From NCBI RefSeq assembly GCF_000419765.1, contig NZ_ATTQ01000005.1, forward strand, positions 62,001 through 126,000: 64,000 nt of DNA, read 5' to 3'. A model generated the notes under the pieces. That model was not told the DNA's origin, ran no database searches, and was given only the letters and a program-made list of their open reading frames with translations. Origin of the DNA: Rhizobium mongolense USDA 1844 (GTDB lineage Bacteria; Pseudomonadota; Alphaproteobacteria; Rhizobiales; Rhizobiaceae). Each line of letters opens with the position of its first letter. Position 1 is the first letter of the stretch. The position numbers and the translations under genes were made by a program. Below, piece by piece: positions 26,708 through 36,394 of the stretch.

Positions 26708-29662
26708 ATGCTGACGAAATCGACACATAGCCTGAAGGATGTGGGTGGCGGTCTATTGCGCCCGTTGAACCAATCCGAGCTCAAGCTGGCGCAGGCCGAC
26801 ATTCAGGATATCGGCAGACACGAACCGGCGGTCGCGGCGATGCTGAAGGCAGGTGGTCCGCTATCCGACTTCATCGCTGCGGTACTGACGCTTTCGCCCT
26901 ATCTTCGCGAGATTGCCAATATCGACAATGCGCTTCTCGCTGCTGCGATTTCATCGCCTGTCGAGCCGCAGATCGAAGTGCTGATCGCTGAAGCGCGCGA
27001 CTGCTGGAAGCCCGAAGACGGGATTTCGCCTGCCGAATCTGCCGTCATGAGCCGGTTGCGGACCATCAAGCGGAAAATGGCGTTTCTTGTCGCTCTCGCC
27101 GATCTCGCCGGCCTCTTCGACGGGCGGCAGACGACGGCCTGGCTGAGCGCTCTGGCCGAAGCGTCGGTCAAAGCCGCGATCGACCATCTGCTGCTGTCTG
27201 CCCATGAGGCCGGCAAACTGCAATTGAAGGACGCCGAAAATCCGAGCGAAGGTTCCGGTCTCGTCGTGCTCGGGATGGGAAAGCTCGGCGCATCGGAACT
27301 GAACTATTCGTCGGATATCGATCTTGTGGTTTTCTTCGACGAGCATGCGGGCATCGTGCCTGATCCGGATGATGCGATCGACATCTTTCCGCGGATGATG
27401 CGGCGGCTAGTGCGAATTCTTCAGGAACGGACGGCCGACGGATATGTCTTCCGTACCGATCTGCGGCTGCGTCCCGATCCCGGTTCGACACCGCTTGCGA
27501 TCCCGGTCGATGCCGCGATGATCTACTATGAGGGGCGCGGCCAGAATTGGGAGAGGGCAGCCTTCATCAAGGCGCGGCCCGTTGCCGGGGATATGAAGGC
27601 GGGAGAGGGGTTCGTGCGCGGCCTTGCGCCCTTCGTCTTCCGCAAATATCTGGACTATGCGGCGATCGCAGACATTCACTCGATCAAGCGGCAGATCCAC
27701 GCGCACAAGGGCCACGGCGCAATTGCGGTCAAGGGCCACAATGTCAAGCTCGGCCGCGGCGGCATCCGCGAGATCGAATTCTTCGTGCAGACACAACAGC
27801 TGATCGCCGGCGGGCGCATGCCGGCGCTGCGCAGTCGCGGCACGGAGGAGACGCTTGCCGAACTGACCAAGGCGCAATGGATCGATGCGGAAACGCGCGA
27901 CGAACTGACGGAGGCCTACTGGTTTCTCCGTGATGTGGAACACCGTATCCAGATGGTGCGCGACGAGCAGACGCATTTGCTGCCGGAAACAGAGGCCGAT
28001 CTGAAGCGCATCGCCTTCATGATGGGCTTTACGGATACGGCGAGTTTTGCTGAGCGGTTGGTGGAGGTGCTGCGGACCGTGGAGCGGCGCTATGCGCGGC
28101 TCTTCGAGCAGGAGACCAGGCTGTCGACCGATACCGGAAATCTGGTGTTCACGGGCCAGGCCGACGATCCGGATACGCTGGAGACGCTGAAGAAGCTCGG
28201 CTTCAAGCGTACGTCCGATATTTCCCGCATTATCCGCACTTGGCATTACGGCCGTTACCGCGCGACGCAATCCGTCGAAGCGCGGGAGCGGCTGACGGAG
28301 CTCGCGCCGGAGCTGCTTCGCGTCTTCGGCGAAAGCAAGCGGGCTGACGAGGCGCTGCTGCGCTTCGACAGCTTCATTTCCGGCCTGCCGGCCGGTATTC
28401 AGCTTTTCTCCCTGCTCGGCAGCAATCCGGCGCTGCTTTCGCTGATCGTCAACATCATGTCCTCGGCGCCAAAGCTTGCAGACGTGATCGCCGCCAAGCC
28501 GCACGTCTTCGACGGCATGCTCGATCCGGGACTGATGGCGGAGCTGCCGACGCGTGATTATCTCGGCGAACGTTTGAAGGCGTCGCTGGCGCAGGCGGGC
28601 CACTACGAGGAGGTGCTGGACCGGCTGCGCATCTTTGCGGCCGAGCAGCGCTTCCTGATCGGCATCCGGCTCTTGACCGGCGCGATCAACGGGCTGATGG
28701 CAGCGCGCGCCTTCACCCATCTGGCCGACCTTGCAATCGAGGCCGCGCTCGATGCGGTCAGGCAGGAAATGCGAGCGGCGCACGGCGATTTTCCCGGCGG
28801 CAAGGTCGCCATTGCCGGCATGGGCAAGCTTGGCAGCTTCGAGCTGACGGCGGGCTCCGACATCGATCTCATCCTGCTCTACGACTATGACGATGCGGCT
28901 TCCGAATCCGACGGCGGGAAGCCATTGGATGCCGTGCGCTACTTTACCCGCATGACGCAGCGGCTGATCGCGGCGTTCTCGGCGCCGACCGCCGAAGGCG
29001 TTCTCTACGAAGTTGACATGCGGCTTCGCCCCTCGGGAAACAAGGGCCCGGTCGCCACGCGCATCAGGTCTTTCGAGAAATACCAGCGCGACGAGGCTTG
29101 GACATGGGAGCATATGGCGCTTAGCCGCGCCCGTCTGATCTGTGGTGATCAGAGCCTGATGAGCGAGGCGGAACAGATTATCCGCGATGTGCTCTCAAAG
29201 ACACGCGATGCCGCAAGAGTGAGCCGCGACGTCGCTGAGATGCGCGAACTGATCGACAAGGAGAAAGCGCCGGATGGCATCTGGGATCTGAAACTCATTG
29301 CGGGCGGCGTGATCGATATCGAATTCATCGCCCAATATCTGGCGCTGATCGCGCCGGCCAGGAACGTCACGGCGAAGATCGGCGGGATGAATACCGGCGA
29401 GGCGCTGAAGACGCTCGGCGGCAAGCTCATGCCGGTGGCCGACCTCGACCTCTGCCTGGAGGCGTTCACGCTCTATACGGAGCTGTCGCAGCTGATCCGG
29501 CTTTGCATCGACGGGCCTTTTAATCCCGCCGAGGCGCCGTCCGGGCTGACCGAGCTGGTGTGCAGGGCAGGGGATTGCCCGGACGTCAAGACGCTTGAAG
29601 GCGAGGTCAAACGGCTTTCGAAGGCTGTCCGGAAGATATTCCAGACGACTGTGAATTCCTAA
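26708..29662 (+). CDS. glnE: Bifunctional glutamine synthetase adenylyltransferase/deadenylase
   Basis: 984 residues, the normal length. GlnE adds or removes AMP on glutamine synthetase in response to PII and glutamine. Two nucleotidyltransferase domains are visible: LGKLGASELNYSSDIDLVVF-type sequence near residue 200 (deadenylation half) and GSFELTAGSDIDLILLYDYD near residue 715 (adenylylation half). The start is placed at 26708 because GGGAGGTGAA precedes it; ATG 26666 and the TTG at 26627 are in frame but lack such a site. Its stop overlaps that of the convergent PleC-like gene by 4 bases. Confidence 0.95.
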   Translation: MLTKSTHSLKDVGGGLLRPLNQSELKLAQADIQDIGRHEPAVAAMLKAGGPLSDFIAAVLTLSPYLREIANIDNALLAAAISSPVEPQIEVLIAEARDCWKPEDGISPAESAVMSRLRTIKRKMAFLVALADLAGLFDGRQTTAWLSALAEASVKAAIDHLLLSAHEAGKLQLKDAENPSEGSGLVVLGMGKLGASELNYSSDIDLVVFFDEHAGIVPDPDDAIDIFPRMMRRLVRILQERTADGYVFRTDLRLRPDPGSTPLAIPVDAAMIYYEGRGQNWERAAFIKARPVAGDMKAGEGFVRGLAPFVFRKYLDYAAIADIHSIKRQIHAHKGHGAIAVKGHNVKLGRGGIREIEFFVQTQQLIAGGRMPALRSRGTEETLAELTKAQWIDAETRDELTEAYWFLRDVEHRIQMVRDEQTHLLPETEADLKRIAFMMGFTDTASFAERLVEVLRTVERRYARLFEQETRLSTDTGNLVFTGQADDPDTLETLKKLGFKRTSDISRIIRTWHYGRYRATQSVEARERLTELAPELLRVFGESKRADEALLRFDSFISGLPAGIQLFSLLGSNPALLSLIVNIMSSAPKLADVIAAKPHVFDGMLDPGLMAELPTRDYLGERLKASLAQAGHYEEVLDRLRIFAAEQRFLIGIRLLTGAINGLMAARAFTHLADLAIEAALDAVRQEMRAAHGDFPGGKVAIAGMGKLGSFELTAGSDIDLILLYDYDDAASESDGGKPLDAVRYFTRMTQRLIAAFSAPTAEGVLYEVDMRLRPSGNKGPVATRIRSFEKYQRDEAWTWEHMALSRARLICGDQSLMSEAEQIIRDVLSKTRDAARVSRDVAEMRELIDKEKAPDGIWDLKLIAGGVIDIEFIAQYLALIAPARNVTAKIGGMNTGEALKTLGGKLMPVADLDLCLEAFTLYTELSQLIRLCIDGPFNPAEAPSGLTELVCRAGDCPDVKTLEGEVKRLSKAVRKIFQTTVNS

Positions 29663-31980
29663 CGCGCTCCGTCCGGAATGCGGAACGAGACGACGGTGCC
29701 GATCGCCTCACGCGAACGGATGCGCATCTTGCCGTCGTGAAGTGCCGTCAGCGAGCGGGAGATGGCGAGGCCGAGACCGGAACCGCCCTTGCTCTTGGCA
29801 TATTGACTCTGAACCTGCTCGAAAGGTTGGCCGATCTTCGTGAGCGCTTCGTGCGGGATGCCGATCCCGGTATCGGCGATCGTGACGATGACGCCTGCCG
29901 CATCGCGGCGGGTGCGGAGCGCGATACGGCCGCCGTCGTTGGTGAACTTCACCGCATTGGAGAGAAGGTTGAGGAGGATCTGCTTCATGGCGCGGCGGTC
30001 TGCCGTCAGCGTCATGCCATCACAAACGCGCTGCTCGATGACGATGTTCTTCTGAGCGGCCGGAATGGCGGTGAAGCGCAGGCTTTCCTCGATCAGCGGC
30101 GCAAGATCGATCTTCTCGCGGTGCAGTTTCATGTGCCCTGCCTCGATCTTCGACATATCCAGGATATCGTTGATGACGTTGAGCAGGTGCTTGCCGCTAT
30201 CATGGATGTCGCGGGCATATTCGTCGTATTTCAGCGAACCGAGCGGGCCGAACATCTGGTTCTGCAGAATTTCGGAGAAGCCGAGGATGGCGTTGAGCGG
30301 TGTGCGCAGCTCATGCGACATGTTGGCAAGGAATTCCGACTTCGCCTTGTTCGCCGCTTCCGCGCGTTCCTTCTCGGCCTGGTAGTTGGCGTTTGCGACC
30401 GAAAGAGCGGCTTTCTGACTTTCGAGCGTCTGACGCGATGCCTTGAGGTCGCCGATGGTCGCGATGAGACGCCGCTCGGATTCGCGTAGGCGCTCCTGGT
30501 TGCGCTTCAGAAGCGTAATGTCGGTGCCGACCGAAACCATGCCGCCGTCGCGGGTGCGGCGTTCGTTGATCTGCAGCCAGCGCTCGTCGGCAAGCTGGAC
30601 CTCGGTCGTGCGCGAATGGCCGGCGCCATCGGCATCCGCCATGCGGCGCTCGATGACCGGCCGGGCGGCTGCGGCATTGACCACGCTGCGCTCGGTGCCC
30701 GGAACGAGGACGCTGTCCGGGAGCCCATAGGCCTGCTGGAAGTGGGCGTTGCACATCACCAGGCGGTCATTTTTGTCCCAGAGAACGAAGGCTTCCGACG
30801 TGCATTCGATCGCGTCCGCAAGGCGCTGGTCGGCCTCGGCGTAGCGCTGCGCGAGGCGATGCTGCTCGGTCACGTCCATCGCGATGCCGATCATGTGGAC
30901 GCGGCCGGAATTGCTGCGGATCATCTGGGCGCGGGCGCGCATCCACACATAGTGGCCGCCGGCATGGCGCATGCGGAAGATCTGGTCGACCTGGCCGGAA
31001 CTGCCCTTGGCGATCGAGCGCGCGATTTCGTGCAGCCCACCGTCTTCGGGATGCATCAGCCGTGCCGCGTCGCCGAAGGAAATCGATTTGTCGGAAGCCG
31101 GCAGGCCGAGCATTCCGTACATCGAACGCGACCAGAAGAATTCGCGGCTGTCGAAATCGAAATCCCAAAGCCCGCAGCGGCCGCGCGAAAGTGCTGTCTC
31201 GACGCGCTGGTTCGATTCGACGAAGATCTCGTCGGCGTCCCGGGCGCGCTTGACCTGCATGTAGTAGGCGTAAAGGATCACCAGCAAGATCGAAGAAATG
31301 CCGGCAAACAGCGTCACGTTGAGCGTCAGCTCTTCGCGCCAGAGCCTGCCGACCTCGTCCAGAGAGGTTGCTGCGATGATATAGCCGCCGGTGCTGCCGA
31401 CCAGGGTGATTTCGGCGTAATGCGGATTGCCGCTGATCGTCGTTTCAATCACGCCGGCCCGATCCCCGAAGCGGCGGATGGCCGAAACCTCGGGAAAGAA
31501 ATCGCCGGCATTCGATCCGACATAGGCAAGGCCCGCGGTGGATGCGGCGAAGACTTTGCCGCTCGTCTGCACGAGCAGAATGAAGGAGCCGCTGCCGAGA
31601 CGGTCCTGTGGCAGGAATTTCGCAAGTTTCGCTTGGGCTTCGGCGGCTCTGCCGTTGTCGAAGAGATCGCTGGAATCGGCAAATACGGCCGCGACGGTCG
31701 CGGCCGAAAGTGCGGTCGCATGCCGGGCGGCTGCGCCCATGCGGGCGTATTCCGACATCATCCCGAAAAGATGCGAGGCTGCGACGACGGCAAGGAAGGC
31801 CACGATCAGTGCCGGGATGGCGCGCTTTAGGATGACTTCGGTGTGCGGAAGGCGGTTTGCTATCGGCTTGGAGATCGCCGCGGTCCGGTTGGAGGCATTG
31901 CCGTGCCAGGCACGAAGCCCCTCAAAATCAACACGCAGCCGCCCTCCGGCCGCAGTTGCCCGCCGCACGTTCATCATCAC
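29659..31980 (-). CDS. pleC: PAS-domain sensor histidine kinase, PleC/PdhS-like
   Basis: 773 residues. Membrane helices at about 51-72 and 219-241 flank a periplasmic domain of 145 residues. Two PAS domains follow (about 260-370 and 385-490), a short coiled coil, then the kinase core: SEFLANMSHELRTPLNAILG (His556), LLNVINDILDMSKIEAG, the N-box LLNLLSNAVKFTNDGG, and GGSGLGLAISRS. These H-box surroundings are those of the PleC/DivJ/PdhS family, which acts on DivK in the CtrA cell-cycle pathway. The periplasmic domain, the position next to glnE and pepN, and my memory of S. meliloti gene order point to PleC rather than DivJ or CbrA. The symbol is tentative. Confidence 0.65.
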   Translation of the reverse strand: MMMNVRRATAAGGRLRVDFEGLRAWHGNASNRTAAISKPIANRLPHTEVILKRAIPALIVAFLAVVAASHLFGMMSEYARMGAAARHATALSAATVAAVFADSSDLFDNGRAAEAQAKLAKFLPQDRLGSGSFILLVQTSGKVFAASTAGLAYVGSNAGDFFPEVSAIRRFGDRAGVIETTISGNPHYAEITLVGSTGGYIIAATSLDEVGRLWREELTLNVTLFAGISSILLVILYAYYMQVKRARDADEIFVESNQRVETALSRGRCGLWDFDFDSREFFWSRSMYGMLGLPASDKSISFGDAARLMHPEDGGLHEIARSIAKGSSGQVDQIFRMRHAGGHYVWMRARAQMIRSNSGRVHMIGIAMDVTEQHRLAQRYAEADQRLADAIECTSEAFVLWDKNDRLVMCNAHFQQAYGLPDSVLVPGTERSVVNAAAARPVIERRMADADGAGHSRTTEVQLADERWLQINERRTRDGGMVSVGTDITLLKRNQERLRESERRLIATIGDLKASRQTLESQKAALSVANANYQAEKERAEAANKAKSEFLANMSHELRTPLNAILGFSEILQNQMFGPLGSLKYDEYARDIHDSGKHLLNVINDILDMSKIEAGHMKLHREKIDLAPLIEESLRFTAIPAAQKNIVIEQRVCDGMTLTADRRAMKQILLNLLSNAVKFTNDGGRIALRTRRDAAGVIVTIADTGIGIPHEALTKIGQPFEQVQSQYAKSKGGSGLGLAISRSLTALHDGKMRIRSREAIGTVVSFRIPDGAR

Positions 31981-32069
31981 TAGCCTTGATCCCTCGTGCG
32001 ATTCGCAGCGCCGCTCGCTCGAACCTCACTCAATGAATCACTACTGATTCGCCGTGTCCAGAGGGAAAG

Positions 32070-32084
32070 GTAAAAATCTGTTAA
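32070..32084 (-). promoter_or_regulatory. CtrA-like binding site upstream of the PleC-like gene
   Basis: Read on the minus strand, TTAA, seven bases, TTAC matches seven of eight positions of the CtrA consensus TTAA-N7-TTAA. It lies about 90-105 bases upstream of the PleC-like start, in the AT-rich part of the gap after pepN. Confidence 0.45.
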
Positions 32085-32121
32085 CTATCTATAAGTGCTG
32101 ATTTTTTGCCGAGACGTTTCG

Positions 32122-32147
32122 AGGCGCCGCAGGGTCGCGCGGCGCCT
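32122..32147 (-). terminator. GC-rich stem-loop after pepN
   Basis: AGGCGCCGC (32122-32130) pairs perfectly with GCGGCGCCT (32139-32147) across an 8-base loop, 13 bases after the pepN stop. There is no T-run directly after it on the minus strand, so it may be a weak terminator or an mRNA-stabilising element. Confidence 0.5.
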
Positions 32148-32159
32148 GTGGCGAGCAAA

Positions 32160-34808
32160 TCACCCCTTCAACGTGCGCTCGACGATGTCGCGCACGTCCG
32201 TCGAAAGGGCGGGTGCGCGTTCGATCTCCGTCAGGGCAGCGCGGGCCAAACCAGCGCGCACCGGCTCCAGCGACCGCCATGAACGCATGGATGTCAGGAT
32301 GCGGGCGGCAAGCTGCGGATTACGCTGGTCGATATCGAGAATCTCGCGCGCCAGGAATCGATAGCCTTCGCCATCGGCCCGGCCGAAGCCGGTGGGATTG
32401 GTGAAGGCAAACGTGCCGACAAGGGCGCGAACGCGGTTCGGATTGGTGCGCTTGAAGAGCGGACTTTCCATCAGCTTGCGGACCCGGTTGAGCGCGCTGG
32501 CGCCAGGGATGGTTGCCTGCACGGAGAACCACTTGTCGATGACGAGGGCGTTCTCCGCGAAGTGGTCCCGGAATGTTGAAAGAGCAGTGATCGCTTCATC
32601 GCTTTCGGGAAAGCGGTGAGCCAGAACCGTCAGCGCGTGCAGCCGCTCGGTCATGTTGTTGGCGGCATCGAACGCAGCCTTGGCGCGTGCTGGGCCATTT
32701 TCCACATAGGAAAGGTAGGTCAGCGCGGCATTGCGTAGCGCCCGGCGGCCGGCGCTCTTTGCGTCAGGGCTGAAGTCGCCCGGCGTTGTCATTTTCTCGA
32801 AGAGACCGGTAAAGATTGCGATGCCACGATCTGCAATCTGCTTCATGACGGCCTGGCGCCCGGCATGGATCGCGTCCGGATCGTTGTTGCTGCCGAGTTC
32901 GCGGGAGATGTCGGATTCGCTCGGCAGGGCGAGCGCCTGGGCGCGGAAGGCGGGCTCAAGGCTCTCGTCGGCGGCGGCATGAAGCAGTGCATCGATGGAG
33001 GTCTGTTCGCAGGCAATCGCTTTGCCTTCACGCGCATCGCGCGCTGCCTTCAGCAGGTTCGGCAATGCCAGATCGGTCAGCGCCTGCCAGCGAGCGAAAT
33101 GGTCCGTCTCGTGACGGGCGAGCAGCGCGAGGTCGGCTGGGCTTTGGTCGAGATGCAGGTTGATCGGCGCCGAAAAGCTGCGGTTGATCGAAACGACCGG
33201 CCGCGATCCGATGCCGTGGAAAACAGCAGTCTGCGTTCTGCCGATGAGATGCAGCACCTCTCCGGTATATTCGGCTCCCTCGACGGAGGCCGGCTCGATC
33301 TTGCCGCCGTTCTCGCCGAAGAGGGCAAGGCTGAGCGGGATATGCATCGGCTTCTTGTCGGTTTGGCCCGGCGTCGCCGGAACCATCTGCTCAAGCGACA
33401 GGCTGAAGGTCTTGGCGGTCGCATCGTAGCTGCCGGAGGCGGTGACGAGCGGCGTGCCGGCCTGGTGGTACCAAAGCGAGAACTGCGCAAGGTCGCGGCC
33501 ACTCGCATCCTCGAAGCACTTGACGAAATCCTCGATCGTGACCGCCTGGCCGTCATGGCGATCGAAATAAATGTCCATGCCCTTCTTGAAGGTCACGTTG
33601 CCGAGCAAAGTGGCGATCATGCGGGTGACTTCGCTGCCCTTCTCGTAGACCGTTGTCGTATAGAAGTTATTGATTTCCCGATACTTCGTCGGACGAACCG
33701 GGTGGGCGAGCGGGCCGGCGTCTTCGGGAAACTGCTCCGACTTCAGATGCCGGACCTCGGCAATGCGCTTGACGGGACGCGAGCGCTGATCGGACGAGAA
33801 TTCATGGTCGCGATAGACGGTCAGGCCTTCCTTGAGGCAGAGCTGGAACCAGTCGCGGCAGGTAATGCGGTTGCCGGTCCAGTTGTGGAAATATTCATGC
33901 GCGATGATTGCTTCGATATTGGCGTAGTCGGCATCGGTTGCGGTTTCCGGATCGGCGAGAACGTATTTGTCGTTGAAGATATTGAGGCCCTTGTTCTCCA
34001 TCGCCCCCATGTTGAAGTCGGAAACGGCGACGATCATGAAGATGTCGAGATCGTATTCTCGTCCGAAGGCCTCCTCGTCCCATTTCATGGAGCGCTTCAG
34101 GGCGTCCATGGCATAGGCTGCACGCGGCTCCTTGCCGTGCTCGACATAGATCTTCAGTGCGACCTCCCGGCCGGACATCGTCGTGAACGTGTCCTCGATG
34201 ACGCCGAGATCGCCGGCGACGAGCGCGAAGAGATAGCTAGGCTTCGGATGCGGATCGAACCAGGCCGCGAAATGCTTGCCTTCGCCGTAGCCGGCGCCGC
34301 CGAGGAAGTTGCCGTTGGAAAGCAGAAGCGGATTGGCGGCCTTGTCGGCGATGATGTTGACAGTATAGGGCGCCAGAACATCCGGACGGTCTGGGAAATA
34401 GGTGATGCGGCGGAAGCCCTCGGCCTCGCATTGAGTGCAGTAGATACCGCTGGTGCGGTAGAGGCCCATCAGCTGGGTATTGGCTTGCGGATTGATGATC
34501 GTCGAAATCGTCAGTTCGAAGGGGTCGGCTGCGGGAAGGTTGTAGACGGCCAGGCTATCGGCTGTCGCCGTATATTGCTCGGCCGGCATTTCCATCTGGT
34601 CGAAGAGCAGGCCGGAAAGTGAAAGCTCGTCGCCGTCGAGAACGAGCGGCGCCTTCGGATCGGCACCTTCGCGGCGATGGAAGATCAATCGCGCTTCGAC
34701 TTTGGTTTCTGTGGGATCAAGATCGAAGGTCAGGTCCACGCGTTCCAGAACGAAATCGGTGGGGCGGTAGTCTGCCAGATTGATGACCTGGCCCGTGTCT
34801 GTACGCAT
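32160..34808 (-). CDS. pepN: Aminopeptidase N (M1 family, E. coli PepN type)
   Basis: 882 residues, full length. It is a cytosolic zinc aminopeptidase that trims N-terminal residues from peptides. The exopeptidase motif is NMGAMENKGLNIFN (near residue 265). The zinc site is IIAHEYFHNWTGNRITCRDW (HExxH with a downstream Glu, near residue 300). The C-terminal helical superhelix ends in ARAALTEIERAPALSTDVRD. The start at 34808 (MRTDTGQVINLADYRPTDF) follows AGGGAA; the frame is open to 34946 but the extra part has no homology feel. It is upstream of, and in the same direction as, the PleC-like gene. Confidence 0.94.
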   Translation of the reverse strand: MRTDTGQVINLADYRPTDFVLERVDLTFDLDPTETKVEARLIFHRREGADPKAPLVLDGDELSLSGLLFDQMEMPAEQYTATADSLAVYNLPAADPFELTISTIINPQANTQLMGLYRTSGIYCTQCEAEGFRRITYFPDRPDVLAPYTVNIIADKAANPLLLSNGNFLGGAGYGEGKHFAAWFDPHPKPSYLFALVAGDLGVIEDTFTTMSGREVALKIYVEHGKEPRAAYAMDALKRSMKWDEEAFGREYDLDIFMIVAVSDFNMGAMENKGLNIFNDKYVLADPETATDADYANIEAIIAHEYFHNWTGNRITCRDWFQLCLKEGLTVYRDHEFSSDQRSRPVKRIAEVRHLKSEQFPEDAGPLAHPVRPTKYREINNFYTTTVYEKGSEVTRMIATLLGNVTFKKGMDIYFDRHDGQAVTIEDFVKCFEDASGRDLAQFSLWYHQAGTPLVTASGSYDATAKTFSLSLEQMVPATPGQTDKKPMHIPLSLALFGENGGKIEPASVEGAEYTGEVLHLIGRTQTAVFHGIGSRPVVSINRSFSAPINLHLDQSPADLALLARHETDHFARWQALTDLALPNLLKAARDAREGKAIACEQTSIDALLHAAADESLEPAFRAQALALPSESDISRELGSNNDPDAIHAGRQAVMKQIADRGIAIFTGLFEKMTTPGDFSPDAKSAGRRALRNAALTYLSYVENGPARAKAAFDAANNMTERLHALTVLAHRFPESDEAITALSTFRDHFAENALVIDKWFSVQATIPGASALNRVRKLMESPLFKRTNPNRVRALVGTFAFTNPTGFGRADGEGYRFLAREILDIDQRNPQLAARILTSMRSWRSLEPVRAGLARAALTEIERAPALSTDVRDIVERTLKG

Positions 34809-34985
34809 AGTGTTCCCTGAAGACCTTTGTCGATATGGGCTGGGACAGACGCGAATGCTCTGCCGTAAGTTTTGCAGCATCATCACATTAAAGTCTGAAC
34901 TAAACTTAAAGCGAAATGGAGGGAGTGCAAGTTTTGATGGCCGCAATTGGCGGAGATGCTTGGATGACGAGCGGACGAGTGTGCA

Positions 34986-36089
34986 CTATCTGAGATTGAG
35001 CGCGGCCCTTATGGCAGCATCGTCTTCTGTCTTCTGGACGACGACGCCATGCCACCCGAGACCGTCATAATCTTCGTATCCCAAGGTCTTCGCAAAGGCG
35101 ACGATCGATCCGTTGTTGTCGTAGTAGCTGCCACGGGATTGGCCTGTGTGATTTTGCAGTGCGAAGTGCGTGAAGAGAAGTGCCGGATTGCTTGCGGCGA
35201 TGATCCTGCCTGCGCCATCGAGTAGCATGACGGTCGTCTTTTCCGCAACCTGCGGCGGCAGGTTGGCCTCTTTGTCGACGATCGCCTGTCCCTGATTCTG
35301 CCAGTCGAAATAGACGCCGAGCGTCCCGACGATCGCCCCGTCGACTTTGCCGCCGTCGCGGACGCCGGTGGCATAGACAAGCGCGGTCCGGCCGTCGTGC
35401 AGCGGGCTGGGGCGGACCTCGTCGACGATGTAGTCGCCGCCGCACTTGCAATGCGCCGCCGCCTGGAACCAGGCGTCGCCGGCAAGCGAACGGTTGGTGA
35501 TTTTGCGCTGGAACTCGGGATTTGCCGAGGCGACGATACGCCCGGAAAGATCGGTCAGCACCAGGTCCAGATAGACCGTGTAGAACCGGTTTATCACGCC
35601 GAGCCGCTCGGAGGCAAATCTCGCCTTGTCGCTGCCCGGCTCCTGCAGGGCCTGCCACAATGCGGTATCGGTTGCCCACCATCGCACGTCAGCCGTCCGT
35701 TCGAAGAGGTTGCGCACGATAAGCTGGACGAGGGCTTGCGCAAGGTCCGTCAACCTCACGCCTTCCATCTCGTTCACCAGCGATTCCGCCATCGTCCGCG
35801 ACAGCCCGATGCGGCCAAGGACGTTGCTCTCGAATTTTGCCGCGATATCGCTTGCAACCTGCGCCAGACGTTGCACCTCGTTGGCAACGACGGCAAAGCC
35901 CTTGCCGGTCTCGCCTGCGCGAGCGGCCTCGATCAGTGCGTTGATCGCCAGCAGCTTGATCTGCTTCACCACATGCGTGTTGGCTAAACTGAAATGCTCA
36001 AGATCGGTACCGATCCCTTCCGTCACAATGCGCATGGAACGCGGCGTTGCGGCATGCTGTGTCTGATCGCTTGTCTTAAGCGGCATCAT
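34986..36089 (-). CDS. Soluble chemoreceptor-like protein: MCP tip followed by a C-terminal Cache-like domain
   Basis: 367 residues without membrane segments. Residues about 20-95 contain the chemoreceptor hairpin tip ([20 protein letters not shown], then [19 protein letters not shown]). Only about 75 residues of the coiled coil are present. From about 120 to the end there is a Cache/sensor-like domain ([66 protein letters not shown]). The order signalling-then-sensing, with so short a signalling part, is unusual. The protein is presumably cytosolic. It is transcribed alone, divergent from the DMT gene. Confidence 0.75.
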   Translation of the reverse strand: MMPLKTSDQTQHAATPRSMRIVTEGIGTDLEHFSLANTHVVKQIKLLAINALIEAARAGETGKGFAVVANEVQRLAQVASDIAAKFESNVLGRIGLSRTMAESLVNEMEGVRLTDLAQALVQLIVRNLFERTADVRWWATDTALWQALQEPGSDKARFASERLGVINRFYTVYLDLVLTDLSGRIVASANPEFQRKITNRSLAGDAWFQAAAHCKCGGDYIVDEVRPSPLHDGRTALVYATGVRDGGKVDGAIVGTLGVYFDWQNQGQAIVDKEANLPPQVAEKTTVMLLDGAGRIIAASNPALLFTHFALQNHTGQSRGSYYDNNGSIVAFAKTLGYEDYDGLGWHGVVVQKTEDDAAIRAALNLR

Positions 36090-36394
36090 GGAGGTGATCC
36101 TGAAAACACTTGAAATGGCGGTTAAGATAATGGTCGCTGCGATATTGATGAAATCAATGCGAGTTTATGGTTTTCAAAAGATTAAGAGTTGAAATGTTCA
36201 ACCAAACATTTTTGGGCACATCTCTTTTGTGCTGATTTTTTGTGCAGTTATGCACCGTCATGCGAGGGAGATGAATGCGCTGGCCTCTTTTTTCACTTTT
36301 GGCCTATTCTTCAGGCGCAGCGCCTGTCACAGTCATGTTGCGTCGAGTCTGACGCATTTCCCCGCTTCAAATAACTGGCGCGCGAGTTTCTGAC
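36090..36394. promoter_or_regulatory. 305-base divergent intergenic region
   Basis: AT-rich DNA between the soluble receptor gene and the DMT carrier gene. It holds an inverted repeat GTGCA-GTTA-TGCAC at 36242-36255 and a 7-bp stem CAGGCGC/GCGCCTG at 36312-36326. No gene is visible. Both promoters must lie here. Confidence 0.4.

Noticed and set aside
27407..29113. 568-residue minus-strand frame over glnE
   Set aside because: Low-complexity Arg/His/Gln-rich shadow; the glnE catalytic motifs lie on the other strand.
32865..34622. 585-residue plus-strand frame over pepN
   Set aside because: Shadow frame without any family motif; pepN GAMEN and HExxH motifs confirm the minus strand.
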